From NCBI GenBank assembly GCA_003797895.1, contig RKQB01000010.1, positions 124,001 through 188,000 on the forward strand: 64,000 nt of DNA. Reading direction: 5' to 3'. Below, one piece after another: positions 34,972 through 46,100 of this stretch; positions within the stretch are counted from its first letter, which is position 1; every line of letters begins with the position of its first letter. The notes beneath the pieces are model-generated. The model had not been told where the DNA came from. It searched no databases and was given only the letters and a program-made list of their open reading frames with translations. Made by a program: the position numbers and the translations under genes. This DNA comes from Cyclobacteriaceae bacterium YHN15 (GTDB taxonomy: Bacteria; Bacteroidota; Bacteroidia; Cytophagales; Cyclobacteriaceae).

Positions 34972-37796
34972 TAACCAAAGAAAAACCATCACCGGGCAAA
35001 CTGATTTCCCTTAGGGGGAGAGAATGGGTAGTACTGCCCTCCGATGATATTGATCTACTTATCGTAAAACCCCTGGGAGGCTCTGATGATGAGGCAACAG
35101 GTATTTACCTTCCCCTTCAGATCAAGGAAGATGAATGGAAGGAAGCTGTATTTCCTGAACCCAAATTCAATGACTTGGGGGATTTTGAAACAGCCAAACT
35201 ACTGTTTGAAGCCTCAAGGCTGTCTTTCAGGAATGCCAGTGGTCCGTTCAGGGCAATGGGAAAACTATCCTTCAGACCAAGATCCTATCAGATTGTTCCA
35301 TTGGTAATGGCCCTTAAGCTCGATGTAGTCAGACTACTGGTCGCTGATGATGTAGGTATCGGTAAAACGGTTGAAGCCCTTATTATACTTAGGGAAATGA
35401 TCGAAAGAGCGGAAGTCAAACGCTTTGCCGTAATCTGTCAGCCACACCTTTGTGAACAATGGCAAAAAGAACTCAAAGACAAACTCGACATCGATGCGGA
35501 AATCATTAGGAGCAGTACCGTTTCTTCCTTGGAAAGAAGGATTACCGGTTCTGAAAGTATCTTCAAAGCTTTTCCTTATCAGGTTATCTCCATTGACTAT
35601 ATTAAGAATGATAGGCGAAAACCCATATTTCTGAATGACTGTCCGGAATTTATCATTGTTGATGAAGCCCATACTGCCACAAAACCGGCAGGCGCAACTT
35701 CCCCCTCTCAGCAACAGAGATACCATCTTCTTCATGACCTGGTAAAAGTTGAGAGCAGACATTTGGTATTGTTGACAGCGACACCTCATAGTGGCAAGGA
35801 TGAAGAATTCCAATCCCTTCTGGGCCTGCTAAAGCCTGAATTCGGAAATCTGAATATGGAATCTTTAGGCCAAAAGCAAAGAGAGGCCTTATCAAAGCAC
35901 TTCATTCAGAGGAAAAGAGAAAACATCCGCAAGTGGCTTTCGGAGGAAACACCATTTCCTGAGAGAGACACCAAAGAAATTGGATACAGGCTATCAACCG
36001 ACTACAGGAATTTTTTTACCGATGCACAGGCATTTGCAAGGGGATTGACCCAAGGGGCAAATCAACAAAAAGGGCTGAAAGGTAAATATTGGGCAGCTTT
36101 GGCTTTGCTGAGAGGGATCATGTCCTCTCCAGCAGCGGGCCTCGAAATGCTGAAAGGCAGGATTCAGAGGACACAGGAAGAAACGGATTTGATAGATTAC
36201 GAGGAAAATCCGGTAATAGAGCGGCTTGAAGAAGATACGGATTCCACACAGATGGAATTGCTTGATCAGGCGGGGCTGGAGCAAAACGAACTGGATATCC
36301 TTAAAAGTCTTGCTGAGGATATGGAAATGCTTGCCAATATCAAACAGGATTACAAGGCGAATGAAGCCGTCAAACATATCAAACAATGGATAAAAGACGG
36401 TTACCAACCGATTATTTTCTGTAAGTATATTGCTACGGCCAAGTATCTGGCAGATATTCTGAGGCAGGAACTCCCTAAGTCCATAGAGGTACAAGCCATC
36501 ACTTCTGAACTCCCCGATGAACAGCGAAAAGAAAAGATTGATATTATGGGTCAGTCGGAGAGGAGGGTGCTTGTTGCCACAGACTGTTTGAGTGAAGGGA
36601 TCAATTTGCAGGATCATTTCAATGCGGTATTTCATTATGACCTGCCATGGAATCCCAACCGTCTTGAACAAAGGGAAGGTAGGGTAGACCGATATGGTCA
36701 GCAAAGTGAAACTGTCAGAACCTGGCTCCTTTGGGGAGAAGATAATCCTATAGACGCCATTGTTCTCAAAGTACTGATCAGGAAAGTCCGCGATATCCAA
36801 AAATCCACTGGGGTGAGTATAAGCTTGGGTGAGGATAACCGATCAATTATGGATGCTGTATTGAATGAAGTTTTATTGGATCCCAAGAAGGCCCTGCAAG
36901 CCAGTCAGACCACGATAGACTTTGGGAGTGATTATCATCAATCAGTCATTACCAAAGAGCTTGAAGCTGCAAAGGAAAAAGCCAAAAACCTTAGGAGCAT
37001 ATTTGCGCATATGGCCGTGCCACAGGAAGAAATAGAAAACGATCTGAAAGCAGTGGATGAAGCCATTGGGGATATCCAATCCGTGGAAACTCTTGTCCTG
37101 AACGGCGTGACCCACCTTAAAGGCAGTTATGAAAAATCGGGTAAAGGGTATAGGATTAATATCCAGAACCTTCCTGCCCATATCAAAGAGACTTTGGGAA
37201 CAAGGAATTCCTACCCCATCAGCTTTCATTCCCCTACACCTGAAGGGTTTATTTATATTGGCAGAAACCACAAGTTCACCGAACAGCTCTGTCAGTTCCT
37301 GCTTTCATTGGCCTTTGAATCCAAGGCAGATTTCGATCAGGTGGCAAGAGCTTCTGTCATCCAAACAGATCAGGTCAATATACAGACAACCGTAATCCAG
37401 TTCCGGGTCAGGAATGTGATCAAGGAAGTCCAGAGCAGAGTGGAAAATATCTCTGAAGAAATGTATCTCTGGGGATTCGAAGGGAACTCCAGTGAAGGAA
37501 ATATATTGGACTATCAATCCTGTAAACAGCTGATCTTTGAAGCAGAGAGTACGCAAAATCTCAGTATGGAAAGACAGCAGGACGTGTTCCAAAACCAAAT
37601 GACCCTGTTTCAGGGAAAAATAGGACAATTTACCACACTTGCGGAAGAAAGGGCAGTCAAACTGGTAGAAGCCCATGGCAGATTTAAGGCATTAGTAGGG
37701 GGAAAGCGATATGAAGCTGTCCATCCGATCCTTCCTCCTGATATTCTTGGGGTATATGTGTTCCTTCCTCAACGAAAAGCATTTGTATTAGACTGA
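34968..37796 (+). CDS. SNF2-family helicase (DrmD/HepA-like)
   Basis: The 942-residue SF2 enzyme of the SNF2/RapA type has Walker A ADDVGIGKT near residue 126, IVDEAHTA near 230, LLTATPHSG near 267, and the C-terminal ATDCLSEGINLQDH...LPWNPNRLEQREGRVDRYGQ block near 536-577. In DISARM class 1 such a protein is DrmD. Its start overlaps the stop of the helicase gene by four bases and its stop lies one base before the methylase ATG, so the three proteins are made from one transcript. The C-terminal 300 residues are unassigned and helical. Confidence 0.85.
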   Translation: MITKEKPSPGKLISLRGREWVVLPSDDIDLLIVKPLGGSDDEATGIYLPLQIKEDEWKEAVFPEPKFNDLGDFETAKLLFEASRLSFRNASGPFRAMGKLSFRPRSYQIVPLVMALKLDVVRLLVADDVGIGKTVEALIILREMIERAEVKRFAVICQPHLCEQWQKELKDKLDIDAEIIRSSTVSSLERRITGSESIFKAFPYQVISIDYIKNDRRKPIFLNDCPEFIIVDEAHTATKPAGATSPSQQQRYHLLHDLVKVESRHLVLLTATPHSGKDEEFQSLLGLLKPEFGNLNMESLGQKQREALSKHFIQRKRENIRKWLSEETPFPERDTKEIGYRLSTDYRNFFTDAQAFARGLTQGANQQKGLKGKYWAALALLRGIMSSPAAGLEMLKGRIQRTQEETDLIDYEENPVIERLEEDTDSTQMELLDQAGLEQNELDILKSLAEDMEMLANIKQDYKANEAVKHIKQWIKDGYQPIIFCKYIATAKYLADILRQELPKSIEVQAITSELPDEQRKEKIDIMGQSERRVLVATDCLSEGINLQDHFNAVFHYDLPWNPNRLEQREGRVDRYGQQSETVRTWLLWGEDNPIDAIVLKVLIRKVRDIQKSTGVSISLGEDNRSIMDAVLNEVLLDPKKALQASQTTIDFGSDYHQSVITKELEAAKEKAKNLRSIFAHMAVPQEEIENDLKAVDEAIGDIQSVETLVLNGVTHLKGSYEKSGKGYRINIQNLPAHIKETLGTRNSYPISFHSPTPEGFIYIGRNHKFTEQLCQFLLSLAFESKADFDQVARASVIQTDQVNIQTTVIQFRVRNVIKEVQSRVENISEEMYLWGFEGNSSEGNILDYQSCKQLIFEAESTQNLSMERQQDVFQNQMTLFQGKIGQFTTLAEERAVKLVEAHGRFKALVGGKRYEAVHPILPPDILGVYVFLPQRKAFVLD

Positions 37797-37797
37797 T

Positions 37798-40700
37798 ATG
37801 ACCTTCCCAAGCATTAACATACAAGGAAATATTGTTTCAGGTGAAATACTGGACAAACTCGCTACAGAGGATATCAAATACCAGAATACTGCTGATTTTG
37901 GGCTTGGCAAAAATGTCAAAGTACGGGACGAGATCGGTTTGGCTTGGGCTTCGGCACGGGGTTACTGGCAGGCATTTAAGATGCGTAGAGAACGGATTGC
38001 CGAAGATGAAAGCGGAACTTCCGAAACCCGTAACTTTTGGATGCTTCCTTTCTTGATGACCTTGGGCTATGAGGTGGATAAGTCCAATGCAGAAGCCCTG
38101 GACGGCAAGACCTATGCCATCAGCCATCGGGCTTCTAATCTCTCGGGTTTTCCTGTGCATATCATGGGTATCAACGACAGCTTGGACAAACGAAGGGAAA
38201 CGGGCGGTCCAAGACTTTCTCCCCATGCCTTGGTACAGGAATACCTGAACAAAACCGATAATTTCCTTTATGCCTTAGTCACCAATGGCAAACACCTGAG
38301 ACTGCTCCGGGATGCCACCCGATTGGTGAGGCTGACCTACTTAGAGTTTGACCTTGAGAAGATGATGGAGGAAGAGCTTTTCGCAGACTTTGCGGTGCTC
38401 TACCGTATCCTTCATTCCTCCCGTATGCCCAAAGACAAAGGAGAAGGGGAAACATCCATCATGGAGTATTACCATCAGGAGTCTTTGGCATACGGGACCC
38501 GTATCCGTGAGAAGCTCTCAGAAGCCGTGGAAAGCTCTATCAAAAGACTGGGCAACGGATTCCTAAAACATCCCGATAACCATGAATTAAGAGCCATGGT
38601 GCAGTCCGGGGAACTCACAGGTAAACAATATTACCTCTATCTCCTGCGCTTGATCTACCGCTTCCTTTTCTTATTGGTGACGGAAGACAGGGGTTTGGTG
38701 TATCCAGAAAACAGGGATGCCAACCTCACCAAACTCCGAAAAATCTACTACGACTTCTATAGTATGGATCGGGTCAGAAGACTGGCACTGAGACGGATTT
38801 TTGTAGAAGGAAATAAGCATGACCTCTGGGAAAATATCAAGATTACTTTCAGATTGTTTGAGGCTGCGAAATATGGAGAAAAGCTGGGTATCAAACCGCT
38901 GGGTTCGGGGATTTTCCATCCCTCTGCCTTGGGTGCACTGAGTGAGAGTCTATTGAAAAATGAAGACCTTCTTTTCGTTATCCATCGACTCTGTTACTTT
39001 ATGGACGAGGAGCGGAAGCAATTGGTAAAAGTCAACTTTGGTGACCTGGATGTGGAAGAATTCGGTTCCGTGTATCAGGGACTCTTGGAATTCGAACCGG
39101 TATTTTCCGAACTGGAAACCTCTCCAAGCTTCGGCTTTGTGGCCGGTACAGAACGTTCTTCATCCGGTTCGCATTATACACCCGAGGAACTTGTCCGTCC
39201 CCTGATCCAACATTCCCTGGAATATATCATTCAGGGCTGTTTGGAAAAACCCGAGGAACGGATAAAACTTATTGTGCCAAACGCTCCTAAACCAACCCTT
39301 CAAGAACAGGCTCTATTGGCCATAAAAGTCTGCGATATTTCCTGTGGGAGTGGACATATCCTGCTTTCTGCTGCTCGTAGAATAGGCACCGAACTGGCCA
39401 AGGTCCGAACTGGTGAAGACCAGCCTACACCCACAGCCATGCGGCAGGCCGTGCGGGATGTGATCCGGGAGTGTATCTATGGGGTGGATAAGAACCCACT
39501 GGCCGTCGAACTCTGTAAGGTCGCCCTATGGCTGGAAGCCCATAATCCGGGAGAACCACTGAACTTTCTCGATCATAAAATCAAGTGTGGGGATGCCATT
39601 GTGGGACTGGCCCATAAGGAGGAACTGGAAAGGGGCATCGCCGATGAAGCCTTCAAAGCCCTGCCAGGAGATGACAAGACGATCGCTATCGGCTTCCGCA
39701 AGCGGAATTCCGAGGAGCGAAAGCAAAAAGACCAGCTCACCATGGATTATTCCACGGATGTGAATGAGGCGTTCTCTAAAGCCATCGAGCAGTTCCAACT
39801 CTTCAAAAACCTACCAGAACGCACTCCTGAGGAGATCGAGGCCAAGCAGATAAAGTTTATGGAATTGAACAAGGGGACGAACTATGCCCGACTGAAAAGC
39901 CTGGCTGATATGCAGGTAGCCCAGTTCTTTATCCCCAAGACAGCTGACCAAAAAAGCTATACCTGTACCGATGCCACCTATCGAAAATACCTTCGAGAAA
40001 AGACCATTCCTATCGGAATGCCTCCAGCCAAGGCTGAGGCCTTAGCCCAGGAAAAAGGCTTTTTCCATTACTTCCTGGAGTTTCCGGAGGTTTTTCAGGA
40101 AGGAGGATTTGATTGTATTTTGGGTAACCCACCGTTTTTAGGGGGGCAGAAAATTTCAGGAAATTTTGGATTCGAATATCTTGAATTTTTAAAGTTTTAT
40201 TTTGACATTAATTCCTCACCTGATTTAGTTACTTTCTTTTTCAGAAGGATATTTGAAATATTAAAAGGTGAAGGATTCCAGAGTTTGATAACAACAAATT
40301 CTATATCTCAAGGAAAAACAAGAGAGGCAGGTCTCCAAAAAATCTTGGATTTAGGAGGTGTTATTAATTTTTCGATTAAAAGTTGTCCTTGGCCTGGTCT
40401 TGCTGCTGTAAGTATTTCAATGGTTTCTATCCATAAAGGTAAATGGGAAAAACATTTTATTCTAAATAATAAGCGTGTCAATTATATTTCATCTTTTTTG
40501 GATGAAGATTCAAAAAATTTTTCACCATTAGTATTATTCTCAAATAGGGATAAAAGTTTTCAAGGATCTATCCTTGTTGGGAAAGGATTTATTTTGGATC
40601 AAGAGGAGGCTAATAGAATGATTGCAAATTCTTCAAATTCTAAAGATGTAATTTTTTCTTTTTTAAATGGGGAAGATATTAATGATGAAATAAATCAAAA

Positions 40701-42069
40701 AGCCACGCGCTTTTCAATCAATTTTTTTAACTTTTCAAAAGAAGAAGCAAGAAAATATTCTCTACCGTTTAATCACTTAGAAGCTAATGTAAAGCCTCAA
40801 AGAGAAGAAATCGTTCTTTCAAAAAAGAAAGAAGGCAAACAGTTAGGTGTTCATGACCTAAGGGCGTCTCAAGAATGGTGGTTGTATTTGTGGCCAAGGC
40901 CCGAGTTGTATTCAGCTATTCGTGATTTGAATAATGTTTTTGTTATTCCAAGAGTAAGTAAATTTTTGAATGTTGCAATTGTTGATGCAAAATGTGTATT
41001 CTCAGACGCTGTCGTAGTGGTTGCTTCAGAGGAATTGACTGATTTTGTTTATTTAATTTCTGTTTTTCATGAAAACTGGACTCGACAAAATGCATCTTCT
41101 TTGGACACAAGATTACGATATACTCCTACTAATTGCTTTGAGACTTTCCCATTTCCAAAAAAATTAGATGATGAATTGTTTATAAGACTTACAGAACTTG
41201 GAGAAAGGTTTCAAAATTTTCGAAGTCAACTTTTGAATTTTAGCCAAATGGGCTTGACAAGAATCTATAATTACTTTCATAAAGCTGAAATTTCAGATAA
41301 AATTACCCTGGAAATTGATTTCAAAAGTGATAAAAAAGAGATCGAAAAACTATTTGGAATTTCCTTTTGGAACTTATTCAATCATTTTCAAAATACTGAA
41401 ACATCATATTCCTGGAAAGAAGCCATTTTTGGAATTCTTGGGCTCCGAGAACTCCATAAACAAATTGACGAAGCCGTTTTGGAAGCCTATGGTTGGACAG
41501 ATATTCAGCTTCGCCATGATTTTTATGAGATGGATTATCTTCCTGAAAATGACCGGGTGCGCTATACTATCCATCCCGATGCCCGCAAGGAAATCCTTAA
41601 GCGACTGCTGGAACTGAACCATCAGTACTTTGAAGAGGAAGCCAATCAAGGCCTGCACAAGCAAGCGGATGTCGAAGCCTTCTACCAGCAGAAAGGACAG
41701 CCTGTGCCAGAGGAAGTAGCGAAGTGGTTTGGGAAGGGGAAAGGGAAGTCCAAAGAACAATCTGCTCCCAAACCATCAAAAAAGAAGACAGCCGAAAACC
41801 AACCGGATCTGTTTGCTGCTACGACTCCCTTGTTTGCCCAAGGCAGCCACCAGAAAATAGCCATCGGTTCCAAGGTCACCATCCGTAACCAGGAAGCCAA
41901 GGAAATGAAATACATCATCCAATCCACTGGAGAAAAAGGCAGCTTCACTTCAGATGGCTACAAAGTCATCTTGCCCGATTCCGCCCTTGCCCAAGCGATG
42001 ATGGGTAAGATGGAGGGAGAAAGGTTTGAATTTGGGGGTGTGGGGTATAGGGTGTTAACTGTTAAATGA
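37798..42069 (+). CDS. Large Eco57I-type N6-adenine DNA methyltransferase
   Basis: A 1423-residue N6-adenine methylase with motif I CDISCGSGHILLSAARRIG near residue 513 and the catalytic NPPF (ILGNPPFLGG) near residue 774. An N-terminal 500-residue helical region and a C-terminal coiled, lysine-rich tail complete it. This architecture matches type IIG/BREX PglX/DISARM DrmMI enzymes. No separate nuclease motif is evident, so it probably marks host DNA while the helicases act on unmarked DNA. From about 40130 to 41430 (target-recognition part) the sequence is much more AT-rich than before and after it, a likely recombinational swap of the specificity domain. Confidence 0.85.
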   Translation: MTFPSINIQGNIVSGEILDKLATEDIKYQNTADFGLGKNVKVRDEIGLAWASARGYWQAFKMRRERIAEDESGTSETRNFWMLPFLMTLGYEVDKSNAEALDGKTYAISHRASNLSGFPVHIMGINDSLDKRRETGGPRLSPHALVQEYLNKTDNFLYALVTNGKHLRLLRDATRLVRLTYLEFDLEKMMEEELFADFAVLYRILHSSRMPKDKGEGETSIMEYYHQESLAYGTRIREKLSEAVESSIKRLGNGFLKHPDNHELRAMVQSGELTGKQYYLYLLRLIYRFLFLLVTEDRGLVYPENRDANLTKLRKIYYDFYSMDRVRRLALRRIFVEGNKHDLWENIKITFRLFEAAKYGEKLGIKPLGSGIFHPSALGALSESLLKNEDLLFVIHRLCYFMDEERKQLVKVNFGDLDVEEFGSVYQGLLEFEPVFSELETSPSFGFVAGTERSSSGSHYTPEELVRPLIQHSLEYIIQGCLEKPEERIKLIVPNAPKPTLQEQALLAIKVCDISCGSGHILLSAARRIGTELAKVRTGEDQPTPTAMRQAVRDVIRECIYGVDKNPLAVELCKVALWLEAHNPGEPLNFLDHKIKCGDAIVGLAHKEELERGIADEAFKALPGDDKTIAIGFRKRNSEERKQKDQLTMDYSTDVNEAFSKAIEQFQLFKNLPERTPEEIEAKQIKFMELNKGTNYARLKSLADMQVAQFFIPKTADQKSYTCTDATYRKYLREKTIPIGMPPAKAEALAQEKGFFHYFLEFPEVFQEGGFDCILGNPPFLGGQKISGNFGFEYLEFLKFYFDINSSPDLVTFFFRRIFEILKGEGFQSLITTNSISQGKTREAGLQKILDLGGVINFSIKSCPWPGLAAVSISMVSIHKGKWEKHFILNNKRVNYISSFLDEDSKNFSPLVLFSNRDKSFQGSILVGKGFILDQEEANRMIANSSNSKDVIFSFLNGEDINDEINQKATRFSINFFNFSKEEARKYSLPFNHLEANVKPQREEIVLSKKKEGKQLGVHDLRASQEWWLYLWPRPELYSAIRDLNNVFVIPRVSKFLNVAIVDAKCVFSDAVVVVASEELTDFVYLISVFHENWTRQNASSLDTRLRYTPTNCFETFPFPKKLDDELFIRLTELGERFQNFRSQLLNFSQMGLTRIYNYFHKAEISDKITLEIDFKSDKKEIEKLFGISFWNLFNHFQNTETSYSWKEAIFGILGLRELHKQIDEAVLEAYGWTDIQLRHDFYEMDYLPENDRVRYTIHPDARKEILKRLLELNHQYFEEEANQGLHKQADVEAFYQQKGQPVPEEVAKWFGKGKGKSKEQSAPKPSKKKTAENQPDLFAATTPLFAQGSHQKIAIGSKVTIRNQEAKEMKYIIQSTGEKGSFTSDGYKVILPDSALAQAMMGKMEGERFEFGGVGYRVLTVK

Positions 42070-42077
42070 ATAATTGA

Positions 42078-43136
42078 ATGAAAAATTTAAAAAAGCATTT
42101 ACAGGAATTCGGGTTTAAAACTGAATTGTCAGGTTTAAATGATCCCACAGGGAAAAAAGCTGAAAAATTTTATAAAACCCTTAAGCAATATTTGGGACCA
42201 TTCAGATTCGAAGAATACCTGGATCTACAGGATTCATCTGGTAGTCCCGAAGATGAATCTAAACTGATGAAGTTCATAGGGAAAGATGAGACTTTGTTCC
42301 GACTTTTATTGAGCTTTCAAATTGAAATGAGTGAGGAGATATTTAAAGAAATCCTTTCTATCGTAAAAGCCTTAGGGCTTCAGCCAAAAAGCGTTTTGGA
42401 ACTTGGTGGGGCTAATGGTTGGGCTTTAGACTATTTGGCAGATGAAGGTTTTGATAATACAGAGGAACTTATTGTCTTGGATAGTTTTCCAAATTGGACT
42501 CCCGTAAGTGAAGACATTAAAATTATTTCAAGTGACTACTTTACATTCAATCCAGACCAAAAATTTGATCTGATATTTTCAATATTGGGCTTTTCAAGTG
42601 AGGATTACTCAGCCTTTGTTGAAAAGTCAATCTCTATGCTTGCTGATGAAGGTTTTTTGATATTAGGCCTTAGGATATCAAACGAAAAATCATTCGATGA
42701 CATTTTGGATACCATTTATGGATTGGGATGTCATTTGAGGTATGATCAGAGTAAAAGAATTCAGATCGGCCAAGAACAAATTCCTGTTTTAACAATCCAA
42801 CATGGAAAAAAGGAGCTTTCTCCAAATGAAAAATTGAGATGTATCAGAAAAGGCTTCTATAACCTTGATAACCCTAAAAGAATAATTGGTTATGAAGCCA
42901 GAATCATATTAGACCTGATTGCATCTGGAAAGATAGTCTATGAGGGAAGGAATGATTGGGAAGACGGGTCTTGGATGAGAATTTGGTACATTGAATTTAA
43001 TGGTATTACTTATCAGGTTTTAGAAAATTTCGCTGGAGATTTAGTGGTAGAATTTCCTGTCAGTGAAATCATTGATATTGAGGATTTTCTGGAGAACCTT
43101 CAATTGCAAACTAACTATTTCTCCCGAACTGTATGA
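42078..43136 (+). CDS. Class I SAM-dependent methyltransferase-like protein
   Basis: A 352-residue protein with a Rossmann-type SAM motif I (VLELGGANGWALDYLADEG) near residues 112-130 and a following acidic strand (LIVLDSF). There is no NPPY/NPPF motif, so it is not an N6-adenine DNA methylase. The C-terminal 100 residues form a separate beta-rich domain (MRIWYIEFNGITYQVLENF). It lies nine bases after the large methylase and 46 bases before the nuclease-helicase. It is more AT-rich than the methylase flanks. Target unknown. Confidence 0.65.
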   Translation: MKNLKKHLQEFGFKTELSGLNDPTGKKAEKFYKTLKQYLGPFRFEEYLDLQDSSGSPEDESKLMKFIGKDETLFRLLLSFQIEMSEEIFKEILSIVKALGLQPKSVLELGGANGWALDYLADEGFDNTEELIVLDSFPNWTPVSEDIKIISSDYFTFNPDQKFDLIFSILGFSSEDYSAFVEKSISMLADEGFLILGLRISNEKSFDDILDTIYGLGCHLRYDQSKRIQIGQEQIPVLTIQHGKKELSPNEKLRCIRKGFYNLDNPKRIIGYEARIILDLIASGKIVYEGRNDWEDGSWMRIWYIEFNGITYQVLENFAGDLVVEFPVSEIIDIEDFLENLQLQTNYFSRTV

Positions 43137-43182
43137 AATCATAAAATGTGTTCGTCCCCTTCTATAAATTTTAATTATTGAA

Positions 43183-46100
43183 ATGAGGTTTTTAGCCAAT
43201 CAAATTATTTACTCTCCTACTGATCTGGCCAATCATATTAGCTGTGGGCATCTTACACAGTTAAATAAGCTTGCTGCTTTTGGTGAATTGGAAAAGCCCC
43301 ATACATACAGTAGGGTCTTGGAAATGTTGAGGCAAAAGGGGATTTCATTTGAAGATCAATTTTTAGAACAACTAAAGGCTGAAGGCAAGTCTATTGTTAT
43401 TATTTCTCGTGAATCTAAAATTGCCCATAAAGAAGTAATTGAGGCTATGGCCCTTGGTGTGGATGTAATCTACCAAGCAAAACTTACAGAAGAGGATGAA
43501 TGGGAAGGCTGGGCAGATTTTTTAATCAAAGCGGAGGGGAGCAGCATATTTGGTGAATGGTGTTATGAGGTGATGGACACAAAGCTTGCCTCAGATACCC
43601 GGGCAGGAACAATCCTTCAAATTGGTTTATATTCAGAAGCAATTGCAAAAATACAGGGAGTCAGTCCTAAATATATGCATGTTAAAACACCAGAGTCGCA
43701 TCAACGCTATCTGGTTAGTGATTTTTCTGCCTATATACGCCTAATAAAGCGAAAACTAATTCAAGCGGTAAGAGAAGGGGAAAATACCTATCCTGATCCT
43801 GTTCCACACTGCGATATTTGCAATTGGTGGGAAAGATGTAATACGCAAAGAAGATCAGATGATCATTTGGCATTCGTAGCCGGACTGGGTGGAAGCCAAA
43901 CTAAGGAACTACGGGTTCAAGGGATAAATACATTGGAAAATTTAGCTAATGTTTCTCTTCCTGTACCTTTCACACCATCACGAGGTGCCAAAGAAACCTA
44001 CAATAAGTTAAGAGAACAGGCAAGAGTCCAGTTCCAATCAAGAGTAGATAACAAACTGATTTATGAGTTTCTTGAGCTTGTTCCTGATACTGGTTTTTTC
44101 AAATTACCAGAACCTTCCCCTAACGATATTTATTTGGATTTGGAAGGAGACCCCATGGTTGAACCATCAGGTATAGAATATTTGGTGGGTTGGGTACACC
44201 AAGGTCAATATTATCATATTTGGGCTGAGAATTCTAAAAAGGAAATGGAAGCATTTGAATCTTTTATGGACTTTGTCATCACCTTAAAGTCTCAAGATCC
44301 AAGCTGCCACATTTACCATTACGCTCCTTATGAACCAGTGGCCTTTAAGAGGTTGATGGGGAAATATGCTACAAGGGAAGATGAAATGGATTATTTATTA
44401 AGGTCTGGAACATTTATCGACCTATATGGTGTCGTAAGGCAAAGTATAAGAGCAAGTGTGGAAAAATATTCCATCAAAGACTTGGAGCCTTTTTACGGTT
44501 ATCATCGGAAAATCGACTTAAGGGAATTATCCAGCCTAAAGGCTGACTATGAATATTTACTGGAAATCGGCATGGCTCAGGAGGCTACAGATATAATGAG
44601 AAATGCCATCCAAGTTTATAATGAGGACGACTGTAGATCCACTCAAATACTTCATGAATGGCTTGAATCTTTGAGGTTAAGTCTATCAGAAGAAGGTATT
44701 AATATTCCGAGGCCTGAGCTTGTAAGTGGAGAAGCCGGAGAAGGTGTTACTGCTCATCAGGAGAGGATTAGACCTATTATGGAATCCCTATTGATTGGTA
44801 TCCCTTTTGACCAAGAGGATCGTAATCAGAAGCAACAGGCTAATTTTATTCTTGCCCATATGCTGGATTGGTATAGGAGGGAGAAGAAATCCTTTTGGTG
44901 GGAATATTTTCGATTAATTGACCTTCCTGACCATGAGTTATTAGAAGAGCGCGGAGCTTTGGCATATTTGGATTTTACAGGAGAAAGAGAATCAGTAAAA
45001 AAATCAGTAATTGATACTTATCATTTCCCAAGTCAGGAATTTGATATAAGGGTAGGCATGTCCTTAAAGACTCAAGATGAAGGGACACTGGGTACAGTAG
45101 AAAGTATCGATCCTCAAAATAGGTTGATCCGAATAAAGAAAGGTCCATCAAAAGCTGATTATCACCCAATTTCTGTTTTTTCAATTGACAATATCAGGTT
45201 AAGCGATAAAGAGGTTGCTATAATTGAATTAGCAGAATGGGTTTTAGAAAATGGGATAACAAGTGAAGAACAGCAATTTTCAGCGGGAAGACAGCTCCTT
45301 TTAAGAACTTCCCCACGAGTTATAGAAACACCTGTTTGGTCAGAGGACAATGTAGAATATGCTCACGAATGGGCGAAAAAATTAAACCATAGTGTACTTC
45401 CAATCCAGGGACCTCCAGGTACGGGGAAAAGCCATACCGCAGGGCATGTAATAGTAGGCTTATTGAAAGAAGGAAAAAAAGTAGGGATTACAGCACTAAG
45501 CCATAAGGTCATCACTAATCTAATGATCAAAGTCAAGGAGGTGGCCGAAAAAACCGGATTTGAGCTTCAAATGATCCAGAAAAGTTCCAAAGGAAACCAA
45601 ACTGAATGGTTACCGTGGACTACAACTGAAAACAAGGCTGAAATTTTGAGTAAAATGGACAAGGTTCATGTGATTGGTGGGACTTCCTTTTTGTGGTGTC
45701 TTCCAGATTTCCGTGATTCTGTGGATTATCTTTTTGTGGATGAGGCTGGTCAATTGTCCTTGATTGATACTTTAGCTATATCAGGAGCATGCAAAAACAT
45801 GGTTCTATTGGGAGACCCCCAGCAGCTTCAACAACCCCAGAAAGGGGTTCATCCCCAAGGAACAGAAGTCTCTGCTTTAGGACATCTTCTAAATGGAAAT
45901 CAAACCATTTTAAATGAGCAAGGGATATTTTTGGATAAAACCTGGAGGATGCATCCTGATATCAATGCCTTGGTTTCAGAAATGTTCTATGAGGGGAAGC
46001 TTCTGTCTGTAGAAGGACTGGAAAATCAACGCATTGAAGGAGAAACAACTATCAACGGTTCTGGATTGAGATACCTTGAGGTTAACCATGAAGGGAATAC

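Noticed and set aside
36002..36800. 268-codon minus-strand frame inside the SNF2 gene
   Set aside because: Shadow frame of a gene with clear helicase motifs.
29749..42069. Calling the operon a complete DISARM system
   Set aside because: No PLD-type DrmC and no separate DrmB are present; DUF1998 and helicase are in one chain with an extra C-terminus. I only note the resemblance.
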